Below are positions 1 through 8,686 of a stretch of 64,000 nt of DNA, in pieces. This stretch comes from Azorhizobium caulinodans ORS 571. GTDB taxonomy: Bacteria; Pseudomonadota; Alphaproteobacteria; Rhizobiales; Xanthobacteraceae. Position 1 is the stretch's first letter. The number at the start of each line of letters is the position of its first letter. Where the stretch lies: the NCBI RefSeq assembly GCF_000010525.1, contig NC_009937.1, positions 2,733,501 through 2,797,500 on the forward strand, given 5' to 3'. The notes beneath the pieces are model-generated. The model saw only the letters and a list, made by a program, of their open reading frames with translations, had not been told where the DNA came from and made no database searches. A program made the translations under genes and the position numbers.

Positions 1-801
1 GACCGTTTTGGGACGCGGGGCCAACCGATCTCCCTGTCCACGGCCTGCGCGTCGGGCGCCACCGCCATCCAGCTCGCCGTCGAGGCGATCCGGCGCGGCG
101 AGTGCGATGTTGCGCTCTCCCTCGGCACGGACGGCTCGGTGCATCCCGAAGCGCTCATCCGCTTCTCGCTGCTCTCGGCCCTTACCACCGCCAATGACAA
201 TCCCGCCGAGGCCTCCAAGCCCTTCGCCAAGAACCGGGACGGCTTCGTCATGGCCGAGGGCGCAGCGGCGCTGGTGCTGGAGAGCTACGAGCACGCCAAG
301 GCGCGCGGCGCCAGGATCCTCGGCGTGCTGGAAGGCGCCGGCGAGATGGCCGACAATTTCCATCGCACCCGCTCCAGCCCGGATGCCAAGCCCATCATCG
401 GCTGCATCAACCGGGCACTTTCGGATGCCGGCGTCACCATCGCGGATGTGGGCTACATCAACGCCCACGGCACCTCGACCCCCGAGAACGACCGCATGGA
501 GCATGTGGGCTTCTCGGCGGTGTTCGGCGAGCAGCTGAAGAACGTGCCCATCTCGTCCAACAAGTCGATGATCGGCCACACGCTCACTGCCGCCGGCGCC
601 ATCGAGGCGGCCTTCTCGCTGCTGACCATCCAGAACAGCCGTATCCCGCCGACCATCAACTACCACGTGCCCGATCCGGCCATTCCGCTGGACGTGGTGC
701 CGAATGTCGCCCGTGACGCCGAGGTGAAGCGGGTGATCTCGTCGTCCTTCGGCTTCGGCGGCCAGAACGTGTGTCTGGTCATTGCGGGTGAGCCCGCGTG
801 A
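1..801 (+). CDS. beta-ketoacyl-ACP synthase (KAS II/FabF-like), 5' truncated
   Basis: The reading frame is open from base 1, so the N-terminal part lies outside the window. It would condense malonyl-ACP with an acyl chain. The thiolase-fold catalytic triad is visible: the nucleophile in STACASG (Cys codon 46-48), His in NAHGTST (466-468) and His in NKSMIGHT (577-579). The stop overlaps the next start (GTGA). The order ketosynthase, ketoreductase, alcohol dehydrogenase, LpxXL-like acyltransferase matches the rhizobial acpXL-lpxXL cluster that makes the very-long-chain (omega-1)-hydroxy acid of lipid A, so a role in that elongation is inferred. Which of the two cluster ketosynthases this is cannot be decided from the fragment. 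Confidence 0.9.
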   Translation, partial: DRFGTRGQPISLSTACASGATAIQLAVEAIRRGECDVALSLGTDGSVHPEALIRFSLLSALTTANDNPAEASKPFAKNRDGFVMAEGAAALVLESYEHAKARGARILGVLEGAGEMADNFHRTRSSPDAKPIIGCINRALSDAGVTIADVGYINAHGTSTPENDRMEHVGFSAVFGEQLKNVPISSNKSMIGHTLTAAGAIEAAFSLLTIQNSRIPPTINYHVPDPAIPLDVVPNVARDAEVKRVISSSFGFGGQNVCLVIAGEPA

Positions 802-1559
802 GCGAACCGAAGAAACGCGTTCTCGTCACCGGCGGCGGGCGGGGCCTCGGCTCCGCCATCGTCCGTGCGCTCGCCGCACAGGGCTTCGCGGTGACCTTCA
901 CATACCGCAGCGCCGGAGCCGAGGCCGAGGCGTTGATTGCGGCGATCACAGCTGATCTGCCCGACGCCGAGGTGAGCGCCCGCGCCGTTGATCTCGCCGA
1001 CCGGGCCGCCGTTGAGGCACTGGCCGAAGAACTGGAGAATGGCGAGACCTTCTACGGCTTCTGCCACAATGCCGGGGCGTCCTACGACACGCTCGCCGCC
1101 ATGGTGGACCAGGACAAGGCCGAAGCGGTCATGCAGGTGAACCACTTCGCCTTCGTGCGCCTCAGCCGCGCCCTGGTGCGGCCCATGACCCGCGCGCGGG
1201 AAGGCCGCATCGTCGCCATCGGCTCGGTGGCGGCACTCCAGGCCAATCCGGGCAATGTGGCCTATGCGGCCTCCAAGGCGGCCCTGCTCGCCCATGTGCG
1301 CGGGCTTGCGGTCGAAAGCGCCAAGCGCGGCGTCACCGTGAACTACATCGCCCCCGGCTTCATCGACACCGCCATGCTGGCGAAGTTCGCCGATCATCGC
1401 GCGCGCCTCGAAAGCCAGATTCCGGCCGGCCGTTTCGCCCAGCCGGACGACGTGGCACAGGTTGCCGCCTTTCTCTTCTCGCCCGGCGCGAGCTATATCA
1501 CCGGCGCCGTGATCCCGGTGGACGGCGGCCTCACCGCCACGCTCGCCGCCCACCGCTGA
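798..1559 (+). CDS. SDR-family 3-oxoacyl-ACP reductase (FabG-like)
   Basis: A 253-residue classical short-chain dehydrogenase that probably reduces 3-oxoacyl-ACP with NADPH. It shows the cofactor motif TGGGRGLG (residues 11-18), NAG (91-93) and a catalytic Ser143/Tyr156/Lys160 set (YAASK), and ends with the usual PVDGG segment. The GTG start overlaps the upstream stop by 4 nt, indicating translational coupling. By position it supplies the reduction step of the very-long-chain acyl elongation cluster. Some rhizobial versions of the cluster may lack a dedicated reductase, so this could be a lineage-specific addition; a general FabG role is possible. Confidence 0.88.
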   Translation: MSEPKKRVLVTGGGRGLGSAIVRALAAQGFAVTFTYRSAGAEAEALIAAITADLPDAEVSARAVDLADRAAVEALAEELENGETFYGFCHNAGASYDTLAAMVDQDKAEAVMQVNHFAFVRLSRALVRPMTRAREGRIVAIGSVAALQANPGNVAYAASKAALLAHVRGLAVESAKRGVTVNYIAPGFIDTAMLAKFADHRARLESQIPAGRFAQPDDVAQVAAFLFSPGASYITGAVIPVDGGLTATLAAHR

Positions 1560-1576
1560 ACCTCGTCAGGACCAAC

Positions 1577-2599
1577 ATGCGCGCCCTTCAACTCGTTTCC
1601 GACCGTTCGCTCCAGCTCGTCGACCTGCCCGAGCCCGACGCCCCCGGCGCCGGCGAGGTGCAGGTGCGCGTGAAGGCGCTCGCCCTCAACCACATCGACG
1701 TGTGGGGCTGGCGCGGCATGGCCTTTGCCAAGCGCAAGATGCCGCTGGTGGTGGGTGCGGAAGCGGCCGGCGAGATCGTCGCGCTGGGTGCCGACGTGCG
1801 CGGCCTGAAGGTCGGCCAGACCGTCTCCATGTATGGCGCCCTGACCTGCGGCCACTGCTCCAACTGCCTCAAGGGCCGCGACAATCTCTGCGAGAACGTG
1901 GGCGGCGTGCTCGGCTTCCACGTGGACGGCTTCGCCCGCGACGTGCTGAACATGCCCGAGCGCCTCGTCATTCCCGCCCCCGAGGGCGTGACCTTCGAGG
2001 AAGCGGCCTGCGCCGGCATCACGTTCTCCACCGTCGAGCACATGCTGTTCGACAATGCCAAGCTTGAAAAGGGCGAGACCGTCCTCGTGCATGCCGGCGG
2101 CTCGGGCATCGGCTCGGCGGCCATACGCCTTGCCAAGGACGTGGGCGCCACCGTCATCACCACCGTGGGCGATGACGAGAAGGCCGCCAAGGCCGAGGCT
2201 CTGGGCGCCGATCACGTCATCAACTACAAGACCGAGCGCTTCGAGCACATGGTCCGCAAGATCACCAAGAAGGTGGGCGTGGACGTGGTGTTCGAGCATG
2301 TGGGCGTGGACACCTGGCAGGGCTCGCTGCTCTCCATGAAGCCCGGCGGCCGCCTTGTCACCTGCGGCTCCACCTCCGGCGTCTCGACGCAGATGAACCT
2401 GATGCAGCTCTTCCAGCGCCAGTACAAGATCTTCGGCTCCTTCGGCGCGACCATCCGGAACGTGGCCGACGGCCTCGAGAAGATGGGCCGGGGCGTGAAG
2501 CCGGTGATCGACACCGTGGTGCCGCTCGCGGATTTCAATGCCGGCCTCGAGCGACTGGAAAGCCGCAAGGTGTTCGGCAAGATCCTCGTAAAGTTCTGA
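1577..2599 (+). CDS. zinc-type alcohol dehydrogenase-like / quinone-oxidoreductase-like protein of the lipid A VLCFA cluster
   Basis: A 340-residue medium-chain dehydrogenase. The structural zinc site is intact (Cys91, 94, 97, 105) and the dinucleotide motif GGSGIG is at 174-179. The usual catalytic-zinc ligands appear lost: the first ligand position reads LNHID (37-41) without Cys, and the GHE motif is GAE (60-62). A zinc-independent enoyl- or quinone-reductase-like mechanism is therefore more likely than classical alcohol oxidation. It corresponds by position to the adh2XL gene of rhizobial acpXL clusters, suggesting an enoyl-reduction-like step in chain elongation (inference). ATG start preceded by an AGGA ribosome site 17 nt after the upstream stop. 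Confidence 0.85.
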   Translation: MRALQLVSDRSLQLVDLPEPDAPGAGEVQVRVKALALNHIDVWGWRGMAFAKRKMPLVVGAEAAGEIVALGADVRGLKVGQTVSMYGALTCGHCSNCLKGRDNLCENVGGVLGFHVDGFARDVLNMPERLVIPAPEGVTFEEAACAGITFSTVEHMLFDNAKLEKGETVLVHAGGSGIGSAAIRLAKDVGATVITTVGDDEKAAKAEALGADHVINYKTERFEHMVRKITKKVGVDVVFEHVGVDTWQGSLLSMKPGGRLVTCGSTSGVSTQMNLMQLFQRQYKIFGSFGATIRNVADGLEKMGRGVKPVIDTVVPLADFNAGLERLESRKVFGKILVKF

Positions 2600-2621
2600 G
2601 CCGATCCGCCGGGAGACCAGC

Positions 2622-3545
2622 GTGGGTCACGCAAAGCAGCTGTGGCGCCGGTTTGCGCGCCGCATGCAGCCGGCTTTCGATACGTTCGTAGCCGGCTATG
2701 TGCGCGCGTCCATCTGGTGGATGCGGCTTTATCCCGTCTCCTGGTCGTCCAACATCATCGGCACGCTGGCGCGCGTGTTCGGCCCCTGGTTCCTCGTCAG
2801 CAAGGTGGCGCGGGGCAATCTGAGGGCCGCCTTCCCCGAGAAGAGCCGGCGGGAGATCGAGGCCATCGTCGCAGGCTGCTGGGACAATCTCGGCCGCGTC
2901 GCCGGCGAGTTCGCCGTCCTCGACCGCATCTGGGATTATGACCCGGCCCGCCCCGGCGCGGGCACCATCGAACTGGTCGGCGCCGAAATCATGGCCCGCC
3001 TGCGCGACGATGGCCGGCCGGCCCTTTTCTTCACCGCCCACACCGGCAATTGGGAGCTCAACGCCATCACCGGCGAAAAGCTCGGCGTGCCCGGCGGCGT
3101 GCTCTATCGCGCGCCCAACAACCAGAAGGCCGCCGAAGTTGTGCTCGCCATGCGCGAGAAGACCATGCCGGGCCTCATCCGCGCCAGCCGCTCGGCCGGT
3201 CGGCAGATGGCGCAGATGCTGGAGGAGGGCCAGCACATCGGCATGCTGGTGGACCAGCACTGGGGGCAGGGCGTCACCGTGAACTTCTTCGGCCGCCCCG
3301 CCGCCACCAATCCCACCCTCGCCCGCCTCGCCCGGCAGTTCGACTGCCCGGTCCATGGCATGCGGGTCATCCGTCTGCCGAGGAACCGCTTCCGCATCGA
3401 GATCACCGAGGAAGTCATTCTGCCGCGCGACGCGGAAGGCCGGATCGACGTGCAGCCAGCGATGCAGGTGGTCACTTCCGTGATCGAGGACTGGGTGCGG
3501 CAATATCCCGAACAGTGGCTTTGGCTGCATCGCCGCTGGCGATAA
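2622..3545 (+). CDS. lpxXL: lipid A C28 acyltransferase LpxXL (HtrB/LpxL superfamily)
   Basis: A 307-residue inner-membrane lysophospholipid acyltransferase-family protein. The conserved H-x4-E catalytic motif is at His140-Glu145 (HTGNWE), with a hydrophobic N-terminal stretch around residues 28-60 that would anchor it. In rhizobia LpxXL transfers 27-hydroxyoctacosanoate from AcpXL to lipid A. The assignment to this substrate rests on the gene order, since LpxL-type secondary acyltransferases share the fold. GTG start with GGGAGA upstream. It is the last gene of the cluster; a gap of 74 nt precedes the next gene. Confidence 0.85.
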   Translation: MGHAKQLWRRFARRMQPAFDTFVAGYVRASIWWMRLYPVSWSSNIIGTLARVFGPWFLVSKVARGNLRAAFPEKSRREIEAIVAGCWDNLGRVAGEFAVLDRIWDYDPARPGAGTIELVGAEIMARLRDDGRPALFFTAHTGNWELNAITGEKLGVPGGVLYRAPNNQKAAEVVLAMREKTMPGLIRASRSAGRQMAQMLEEGQHIGMLVDQHWGQGVTVNFFGRPAATNPTLARLARQFDCPVHGMRVIRLPRNRFRIEITEEVILPRDAEGRIDVQPAMQVVTSVIEDWVRQYPEQWLWLHRRWR

Positions 3546-3619
3546 GTCGGCGCGGTCCCTTCCCGTCCGCCCCGTGCCCGTGATGAGGTGGGGCACCGCA
3601 AAGACGGGAGGAGCACCAC

Positions 3620-4408
3620 ATGATTCACCGCAGGCTGAAGGCGCTGGGCACCGGGCTGCTGCTGGCAGCATTCGCCCTCGGCACACCCGCACGGGCGCAG
3701 GAGAGTCACCTCGAGCAGGTGCAGAAGATTGGCGCGCTGAAGGTGTGCACCACGGGCGACTACCGCCCCTTCACCTATCTCGATCCGGCCACCGGCAAGT
3801 TCGAAGGCATCGACATCGATCTCGCGAACGACCTCGGCACCGCGCTCGGAGTCAAGGTGGAGTTCGTGAAGACCTCCTGGTCGAACCTCATGAAGGACTT
3901 CACCGGCGGCGCCTGCGACATCGCCATGGGCGGCATCAGCATCACGCTGCCGCGCCAGAAGGCGGCCTATTTCTCCATTCCCATCATGGTGGACGGCAAG
4001 ACGCCCATCACCAAGTGCGAGAATGTCTCGAAATTCCAGACGCTAGCGGATATCGACAAGCCGGGCGTCACCGCCGTGGTCAATCCTGGCGGCACCAACG
4101 AGAGCTTTGCCCGCGCCTCGCTGAAGAATGCCAAGATCGTTGTCTTCCCCGACAACACCACGATCTTCGAGGAAATCCTGGCCGGTCGCGCCGACCTCAT
4201 GATGACCGACGCCATCGAGACCAGGTTGCAGGAAAAGCGCCATCCCGGCCTGTGCGCCGTGCATCCGGACAAGCCCTTCACCTTCAGCGAGAAGGCCTTC
4301 CTGCTTCCGCAGGGCGATGAGGTCTTCAAGGCCTTCGTGGACCAGTGGCTGCATCTGCGCCTCAACGACGGCACCTATGCGCGGATTTCCGCCACCTGGA
4401 TTCGGTGA
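3620..4408 (+). CDS. periplasmic solute-binding-fold protein, PheC-like (candidate cyclohexadienyl dehydratase)
   Basis: A 262-residue protein with a signal peptide (cleavage near ARAQ, residues 24-27) and a type II periplasmic binding fold. The central segments AMGGIS (102-107), NPGGTNE (155-161), DNTTIF (178-183), MMTDAIET (194-201) and EKAFLLP (224-230) resemble PheC, the periplasmic dehydratase that converts prephenate/arogenate and evolved from amino-acid binding proteins. Glu161 in GGTNE lies where PheC carries its catalytic glutamate (from memory of that family). There are no permease or ATPase genes next to it, which fits an enzyme better than a transporter component. An orphan amino-acid-binding protein remains the alternative. 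ATG with GGGAGGAG upstream. Confidence 0.7.
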   Translation: MIHRRLKALGTGLLLAAFALGTPARAQESHLEQVQKIGALKVCTTGDYRPFTYLDPATGKFEGIDIDLANDLGTALGVKVEFVKTSWSNLMKDFTGGACDIAMGGISITLPRQKAAYFSIPIMVDGKTPITKCENVSKFQTLADIDKPGVTAVVNPGGTNESFARASLKNAKIVVFPDNTTIFEEILAGRADLMMTDAIETRLQEKRHPGLCAVHPDKPFTFSEKAFLLPQGDEVFKAFVDQWLHLRLNDGTYARISATWIR

Positions 4409-4419
4409 ACGAGGCCGGA

Positions 4420-4444
4420 GGGCGGGGCGGTTTGCGCCCTGCCC
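4420..4444 (+). terminator. hairpin after the PheC-like gene
   Basis: Ten-base arms at 4420-4429 and 4435-4444 pair with one mismatch around a short loop, 11 nt after the stop. There is no T-tract, so the terminator reading is tentative. Confidence 0.4.
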
Positions 4445-4497
4445 ATCATGCCGCTGTTGCAGACTTGTCCTAGAGTTTCAACTCTGGCGACCTTTTG

Positions 4498-4554
4498 CCA
4501 TATTGCGGAAACCTGTGTTGTAACTGTTTGTCCGGCACATATCCGCCAATATGG
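4498..4554. promoter_or_regulatory. spaced inverted repeat upstream of the first GGDEF gene
   Basis: CCATATTGCGGA (4498-4509) is the reverse complement of TCCGCCAATATGG (4542-4554) except for one extra base. It lies in the 270-nt AT-richer gap 4409-4678 ahead of the receiver-GGDEF gene. It could be a two-site operator or a hairpin in the leader. Confidence 0.35.
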
Positions 4555-4678
4555 AAATATTGCACCCGCCTCGTCGCCAGAATGGCGCCAAATCAAGGGC
4601 GGGCTTTATGGCGCAGCCCACCCCGGCAGAGTTACTGTTCAGCTAACCACAGTTCTTTGCTTCCATGAGTTGGGCCCC

Positions 4679-5617
4679 ATGCGGATTATGTTGGTCGACG
4701 CGAGCCGCGTCACGCTGAAGCTCCTCGCCAAGACGCTGCTCGAAAGCCGGCATGACGTCGTTGCCTTCAGCGATGGCGGCGAGGCCCTCAACTATCTGCA
4801 GAGCGGGGCCGAGATCGACCTGCTCATGACCAGCTTCGAAATTCCCGGCGTGTCCGGCATCCAGCTCTGCTGGGAAGCGCGGCTGATCGCCAGCAGCGGC
4901 CGCCCGCTCTACGTGATCGCCATGTCGTCCAACAACGACGCCGACCATCTGGCCGAAGCGCTGGACAGCGGCGCGGACGACTTCGTCAGCAAGCCGCCGT
5001 CCCCGGTGGAACTCGAGGCCCGTCTGCGCGCCGCCGAGCGCATGAACCTCGCCCAGCGCGAACTGGTCCGCCTCGCCACCCGCGACGCCATGACCGATCT
5101 GCTGAACCGGCGCACCTTCTTCGCCCGCGCCGAGGACATGATCCACAACCGCACCAAGGCCTCCGTCATCCTGCTCGACGTGGACCTGCTGCGTCACATC
5201 AACGAGACCCACGGCTATCCCGGCGGCGACACCGTGGTGATGAAGGTGGCGCAGTCGATGAAGCGCTACCAGGGCATGGCCGCGCGCATCGGCGGCGAGG
5301 AGTTCGCCGTGCTGCTACCCGGCCTTTCCGAGGCCGAGGCGGTGGAGGAAGGCGAGCGCCTGCGCTGGTCGATCGCCGATCAGGCCGTCACCATGCCCAA
5401 TGGGCAACTGATCACCGTCACGGCCTCCCTCGGCGTCGCCGAACGCAAGCCCGATGACAATGTGGACGAGTGGATGGAGAGCGCGGACATCGCGCTCTAT
5501 GCCGCGAAGGCCGGTGGGCGCAACCGCGTGGTCATGTCCGAGGAGATCATGGACCCGGACGCGCCCCGCGCCGGCCTCGCCCGCGGCGGCGGCGGCCGCG
5601 CGCTGCGTGGCGGCTGA
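4679..5617 (+). CDS. receiver-GGDEF protein (probable diguanylate cyclase), degenerate receiver
   Basis: 312 residues: a CheY-like domain (about 1-120) followed by a GGDEF domain (about 130-295) and a Gly/Arg-rich tail. The cyclase signature GGEEF is at 205-209, but the metal/nucleotide region reads DVDLLRHINE rather than DIDHFKxIND. The inhibitory RxxD site five residues before GGEEF reads RYQG, so feedback inhibition is probably lost. In the receiver, Asp7 and Lys105 are kept but the phospho-acceptor position is Ser52 (LLMTS instead of LLxxD). Start chosen at the receiver beginning (MRIMLVDAS), matching the paralogue. PleD-like architecture with one receiver; activity may be reduced. Confidence 0.85.
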   Translation: MRIMLVDASRVTLKLLAKTLLESRHDVVAFSDGGEALNYLQSGAEIDLLMTSFEIPGVSGIQLCWEARLIASSGRPLYVIAMSSNNDADHLAEALDSGADDFVSKPPSPVELEARLRAAERMNLAQRELVRLATRDAMTDLLNRRTFFARAEDMIHNRTKASVILLDVDLLRHINETHGYPGGDTVVMKVAQSMKRYQGMAARIGGEEFAVLLPGLSEAEAVEEGERLRWSIADQAVTMPNGQLITVTASLGVAERKPDDNVDEWMESADIALYAAKAGGRNRVVMSEEIMDPDAPRAGLARGGGGRALRGG

Positions 5618-5626
5618 GGACGACCC

Positions 5627-5649
5627 AAGGGCGGCCAGTGGCCGCCCTT
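5627..5649 (+). terminator. terminator-like hairpin between the GGDEF paralogues
   Basis: A perfect 10-bp stem (5627-5636 with 5640-5649) and 3-nt loop begins 10 nt after the stop. No T-run follows. The rest of the 375-nt gap (to 5992) shows no convincing gene and should carry the promoter of the second paralogue. Confidence 0.55.
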
Positions 5650-5992
5650 CGCGTTTGTGCGGTGTGCCCGCGCTCCGCAGGTCCGGCCCATATGGACGGC
5701 CCGCCAGTCGCCGCGGGCGCACCGCGCCTTCAGGCTGAGCCTGTCCGTGGGACCGCCTTATTGCAAGCGCGGCTGAATGTATCGTTGCACCGCCGCCGGA
5801 AACATCCCATAGCCCTGTCTGTCATGGATCGTGCGTGACAGCGCTCTAGCATGCGCTTTGCCTTCTGATTCCGTGGGGCACGGCGGATGCGACAGCGCTC
5901 GGCCGCGGAGGTTCACCTGCGCGCGACCGCGCCGCATGCCCGGCCCTGCATTTTCAGTCGCGCACCTCGTCATAGTGCAGAGGGTGGTGAGC

Positions 5993-6934
5993 ATGCGAAT
6001 TGTCCTGGTGGATGCGAGCCGCGTCACGCTCAAGCTCATTGGCCGGATGCTCACGGATAATGGCCACGAGGTGGTCTGCTTCAGCGACGGCCTTGAGGCG
6101 CTGGCCTATCTGCACGGCGGGTCGGAGATCGACCTGCTCATGACCAGCTTCGAGACACCCGGTGTGCCCGGCATCCAGCTGTGCTGGGAGGCACGGCTGA
6201 TCGCGAACGGCGATCGCCCGCTCTACGTGATCGCCATGTCCTCCAGCAACGACGCGGACCATCTGGCGGAGGCTCTGGACAGCGGCGCGGACGATTTCAT
6301 CCGCAAGCCCCCCGCCCCCATGGAACTGGACGCCCGCCTTCGCGCCGCCGAGCGGCTCAATCAGGCGCGGCGCGAACTGGTCCGGCTCGCGACCCGCGAC
6401 GGGCTGACCGGACTGCTGAACCGCCGCGCCTTCTTCATCCAGGCGGAAGACCTGCTGCGTCATGGCATCGTGGCCTCCGTGATCCTGCTCGACATCGACC
6501 ACTTCAAGCAGGTCAACGACACCTACGGACATGACGGCGGCGACGTGGTCCTGACCGCCGTGGCACGGGCCATGTCGGCTTATGCCGGCCGGGCGGCGCG
6601 CGTTGGGGGCGAGGAGTTCGCCATTCTCCTGCCAGGTGTCACGGAGAGCGACGCCTACGAGGAGGCAGAACGGCTGCGCTGGCGGATCGCCGACACGGCG
6701 GTGACGCTACGTGATGGACGAACGATCTCGGTGACCGCCTCGCTCGGCGTCGCCGAGCACGCCACCGACGACAATGCCGACGAATGGATGAAGCGCGCCG
6801 ACATTGCGCTCTATGCCGCCAAGACCGGCGGCCGGAACCGTACGGTCATGGGCGAAGAGGTGTCCGACGTGGACGGGCGGGGCTCGGGCCTTGCCCGGAG
6901 CGGCGGCGGACGGGTGCGCCAGCGCGCCGAGTAG
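5993..6934 (+). CDS. receiver-GGDEF diguanylate cyclase, paralogue of the preceding gene
   Basis: 313 residues, collinear with its upstream neighbour. The GGDEF half is canonical: [10 protein letters not shown] (168-177), GHDGGD (179-184) and GGEEF (205-209), so cyclic di-GMP synthesis from two GTP is expected. The inhibitory site reads AYAG, with both Arg and Asp of RxxD lost. The receiver again has Ser52 in place of the phospho-acceptor Asp, while Asp7 and Lys105 remain. The ATG at 5993 follows an AGAGGGTGGTG ribosome site and aligns with the start of the paralogue. A tandem duplication followed by divergence is the simplest history. Confidence 0.9.
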   Translation: MRIVLVDASRVTLKLIGRMLTDNGHEVVCFSDGLEALAYLHGGSEIDLLMTSFETPGVPGIQLCWEARLIANGDRPLYVIAMSSSNDADHLAEALDSGADDFIRKPPAPMELDARLRAAERLNQARRELVRLATRDGLTGLLNRRAFFIQAEDLLRHGIVASVILLDIDHFKQVNDTYGHDGGDVVLTAVARAMSAYAGRAARVGGEEFAILLPGVTESDAYEEAERLRWRIADTAVTLRDGRTISVTASLGVAEHATDDNADEWMKRADIALYAAKTGGRNRTVMGEEVSDVDGRGSGLARSGGGRVRQRAE

Positions 6935-7017
6935 GGGAGCGGACCGGGAGCGATTCCCCCTTGCCCCGGCAGTCCCGATCCGATAAAGCCGCGCTTTCCT
7001 TTGCGGGGACGAACGCG

Positions 7018-7500
7018 ATGGGGCAGCGGCCGGTGGCCGTCATCATGGGCAGCCAGTCCGATTGGGACACGATGCGCCATGCGGTGGAAATTCTCGAGCA
7101 GCTCGGCGTCGGCCATGACGTGCGGATCGTATCGGCGCATCGCACGCCTGACCGCATGTATGCCTTCGCCAAGGACGCGAAAGCCGAGGGGTTCAAGGTG
7201 ATCATCGCCGGTGCCGGCGGCGCGGCGCACCTGCCCGGCATGGTCGCGGCCCTCACCCCCCTGCCCGTCCTCGGCGTTCCCGTGGAATCGAAGGCGCTGC
7301 AAGGCGTCGACAGCCTGCATTCCATCGTGCAGATGCCGGCCGGCATTCCCGTCGGCACGCTGGCCATCGGCAAGGCGGGCGCAACCAACGCCGGCCTTCT
7401 GGCGGCCGCGATCCTCGCGACGTCCGACGAGGCGCTCGCCGAGCGTCTCTCCGCATGGCGCGCCGCGCGCACGGATGCGGTGGCGGAGCGTCCCTCCTGA
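7018..7500 (+). CDS. purE: N5-carboxyaminoimidazole ribonucleotide mutase, PurE class I
   Basis: A 160-residue cytosolic enzyme that converts N5-CAIR to CAIR in purine synthesis. The active-site segments GSQSDWDTM (11-19) and SAHRTPDRM (39-47, catalytic His41) and the [12 protein letters not shown] loop typical of PurE are present, and the length is normal. The start at 7018 is set by the family N-terminus ([12 protein letters not shown]). purK follows after 2 nt, so the two-step AIR to CAIR route is encoded together. Confidence 0.97.
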   Translation: MGQRPVAVIMGSQSDWDTMRHAVEILEQLGVGHDVRIVSAHRTPDRMYAFAKDAKAEGFKVIIAGAGGAAHLPGMVAALTPLPVLGVPVESKALQGVDSLHSIVQMPAGIPVGTLAIGKAGATNAGLLAAAILATSDEALAERLSAWRAARTDAVAERPS

Positions 7501-7502
7501 TC

Positions 7503-8597
7503 ATGCTCAAGCCCGGTTCGACCATTGGCATCCTCGGCGGCGGTCAGCTGGGGCGCATGCTTGCCCTCGCCGCCGCGCCGCTCGGTCTCAAGACGCACGT
7601 TCTGTGCCCCGATGCCGACAGCCCCGCCTTTCAGGTGTGCGACGCGCACGTCTGCGCCGCCTATGACGACTTCGACGCGCTCGACCGCTTCGCTGCCGGC
7701 GTCGATGTGGTGACATACGAATTCGAGAACGTGCCGCTCGCGACGGCCGAACGCCTGTCCATGCACGTGCCGGTCCTGCCCGGCGCCAAGGCGCTCGCCA
7801 TCACGCAGGATCGCCTGCTGGAAAAGAGCTTCGTGCGCGACCTTGGCATCGGCACCGCGCCCTTCGCCTCCGTCGATGATCTGCCGGGCCTCGAGGTTGC
7901 GGTCGCCGCCATCGGACTGCCGGCGGTGCTGAAGACCCGGCGATTCGGCTATGACGGCAAGGGACAGGTGACGCTGCGGCCGGGCGATGATGTTGCGGGC
8001 GCGTGGGAGGCCATCGGGCGCCAGCCGGCGATCCTTGAAGGCTTCGTGCCCTTCGTGCGCGAGGTCTCCATCGTCGCCGCGCGGCGTGCGGACGATGCGT
8101 TCGCCGCCTTTGACGTGACCGAGAACGTCCATCGCGACCATATCCTGCACCGTTCCACGGTGCCGGCCACGTTGCAGGCGGACGCCATGCGCGATGCCCG
8201 GCGCATCGCCTGCCAGATTGCGTCCGCCCTCGACTATGTGGGCGTGTTTGCCGTCGAGCTGTTCGTGGTCGCGAACCAGGGCGTCGAGAGCGTTCTGGTC
8301 AATGAGATCGCGCCCCGCGTCCATAACAGCGGACATTGGACGCAGGACGGCGCCGTGACTTCGCAGTTCGAGCAGCACGTGCGGGCCATCGCCGGCTGGC
8401 CGCTGGGCGATGCCCGCCGGCTCGGTCGCGCCGAGATGGTCAATCTCATCGGCGACGATGTGGAGCAGTGGCTGCCCCTGCTGGCCGAGCCCGGCACCCA
8501 TCTGCACCTCTACGGCAAGGGCGAAGCCCGTCCCGGCCGCAAGATGGGACACGTGAACCGGCTGTGGATCGACGAGAAAGCCGTTCCCGGCTGTTAG
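7503..8597 (+). CDS. purK: N5-carboxyaminoimidazole ribonucleotide synthase, PurK
   Basis: A 364-residue ATP-grasp enzyme that carboxylates AIR using ATP and bicarbonate. The N-terminal GILGGGQLGRM (residues about 9-19), the ATP-grasp core KTRRFGYDGKGQ and the metal-binding ENEIAPRVHNSGHWT-type segment (here NEIAPRVHNSGHW) are all visible. The start at 7503, 2 nt after the purE stop, gives the normal PurK length. The purEK pair ends with a strong hairpin. Confidence 0.97.
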   Translation: MLKPGSTIGILGGGQLGRMLALAAAPLGLKTHVLCPDADSPAFQVCDAHVCAAYDDFDALDRFAAGVDVVTYEFENVPLATAERLSMHVPVLPGAKALAITQDRLLEKSFVRDLGIGTAPFASVDDLPGLEVAVAAIGLPAVLKTRRFGYDGKGQVTLRPGDDVAGAWEAIGRQPAILEGFVPFVREVSIVAARRADDAFAAFDVTENVHRDHILHRSTVPATLQADAMRDARRIACQIASALDYVGVFAVELFVVANQGVESVLVNEIAPRVHNSGHWTQDGAVTSQFEQHVRAIAGWPLGDARRLGRAEMVNLIGDDVEQWLPLLAEPGTHLHLYGKGEARPGRKMGHVNRLWIDEKAVPGC

Positions 8598-8630
8598 GCT
8601 GCGACCGGTACAGTCCCTCACGGAACGATC

Positions 8631-8660
8631 AAGGCCCGCCGGCGATCCGGCGGGCCTTTT
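8631..8660 (+). terminator. rho-independent terminator after purK
   Basis: A perfect 12-bp stem (8631-8642 with 8647-8658), 4-nt loop and a following T-rich tract, 34 nt after the purK stop. It also separates purK from the convergent chemotaxis gene. Confidence 0.9.
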
Positions 8661-8686
8661 CCTTCTGAGCTAGTCCGGCCGCCGGG

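Noticed and set aside
4679..5617. First GGDEF gene as a pseudogene
   Set aside because: The frame is intact, GGEEF is kept and the protein is full length; only some catalytic-region residues differ.
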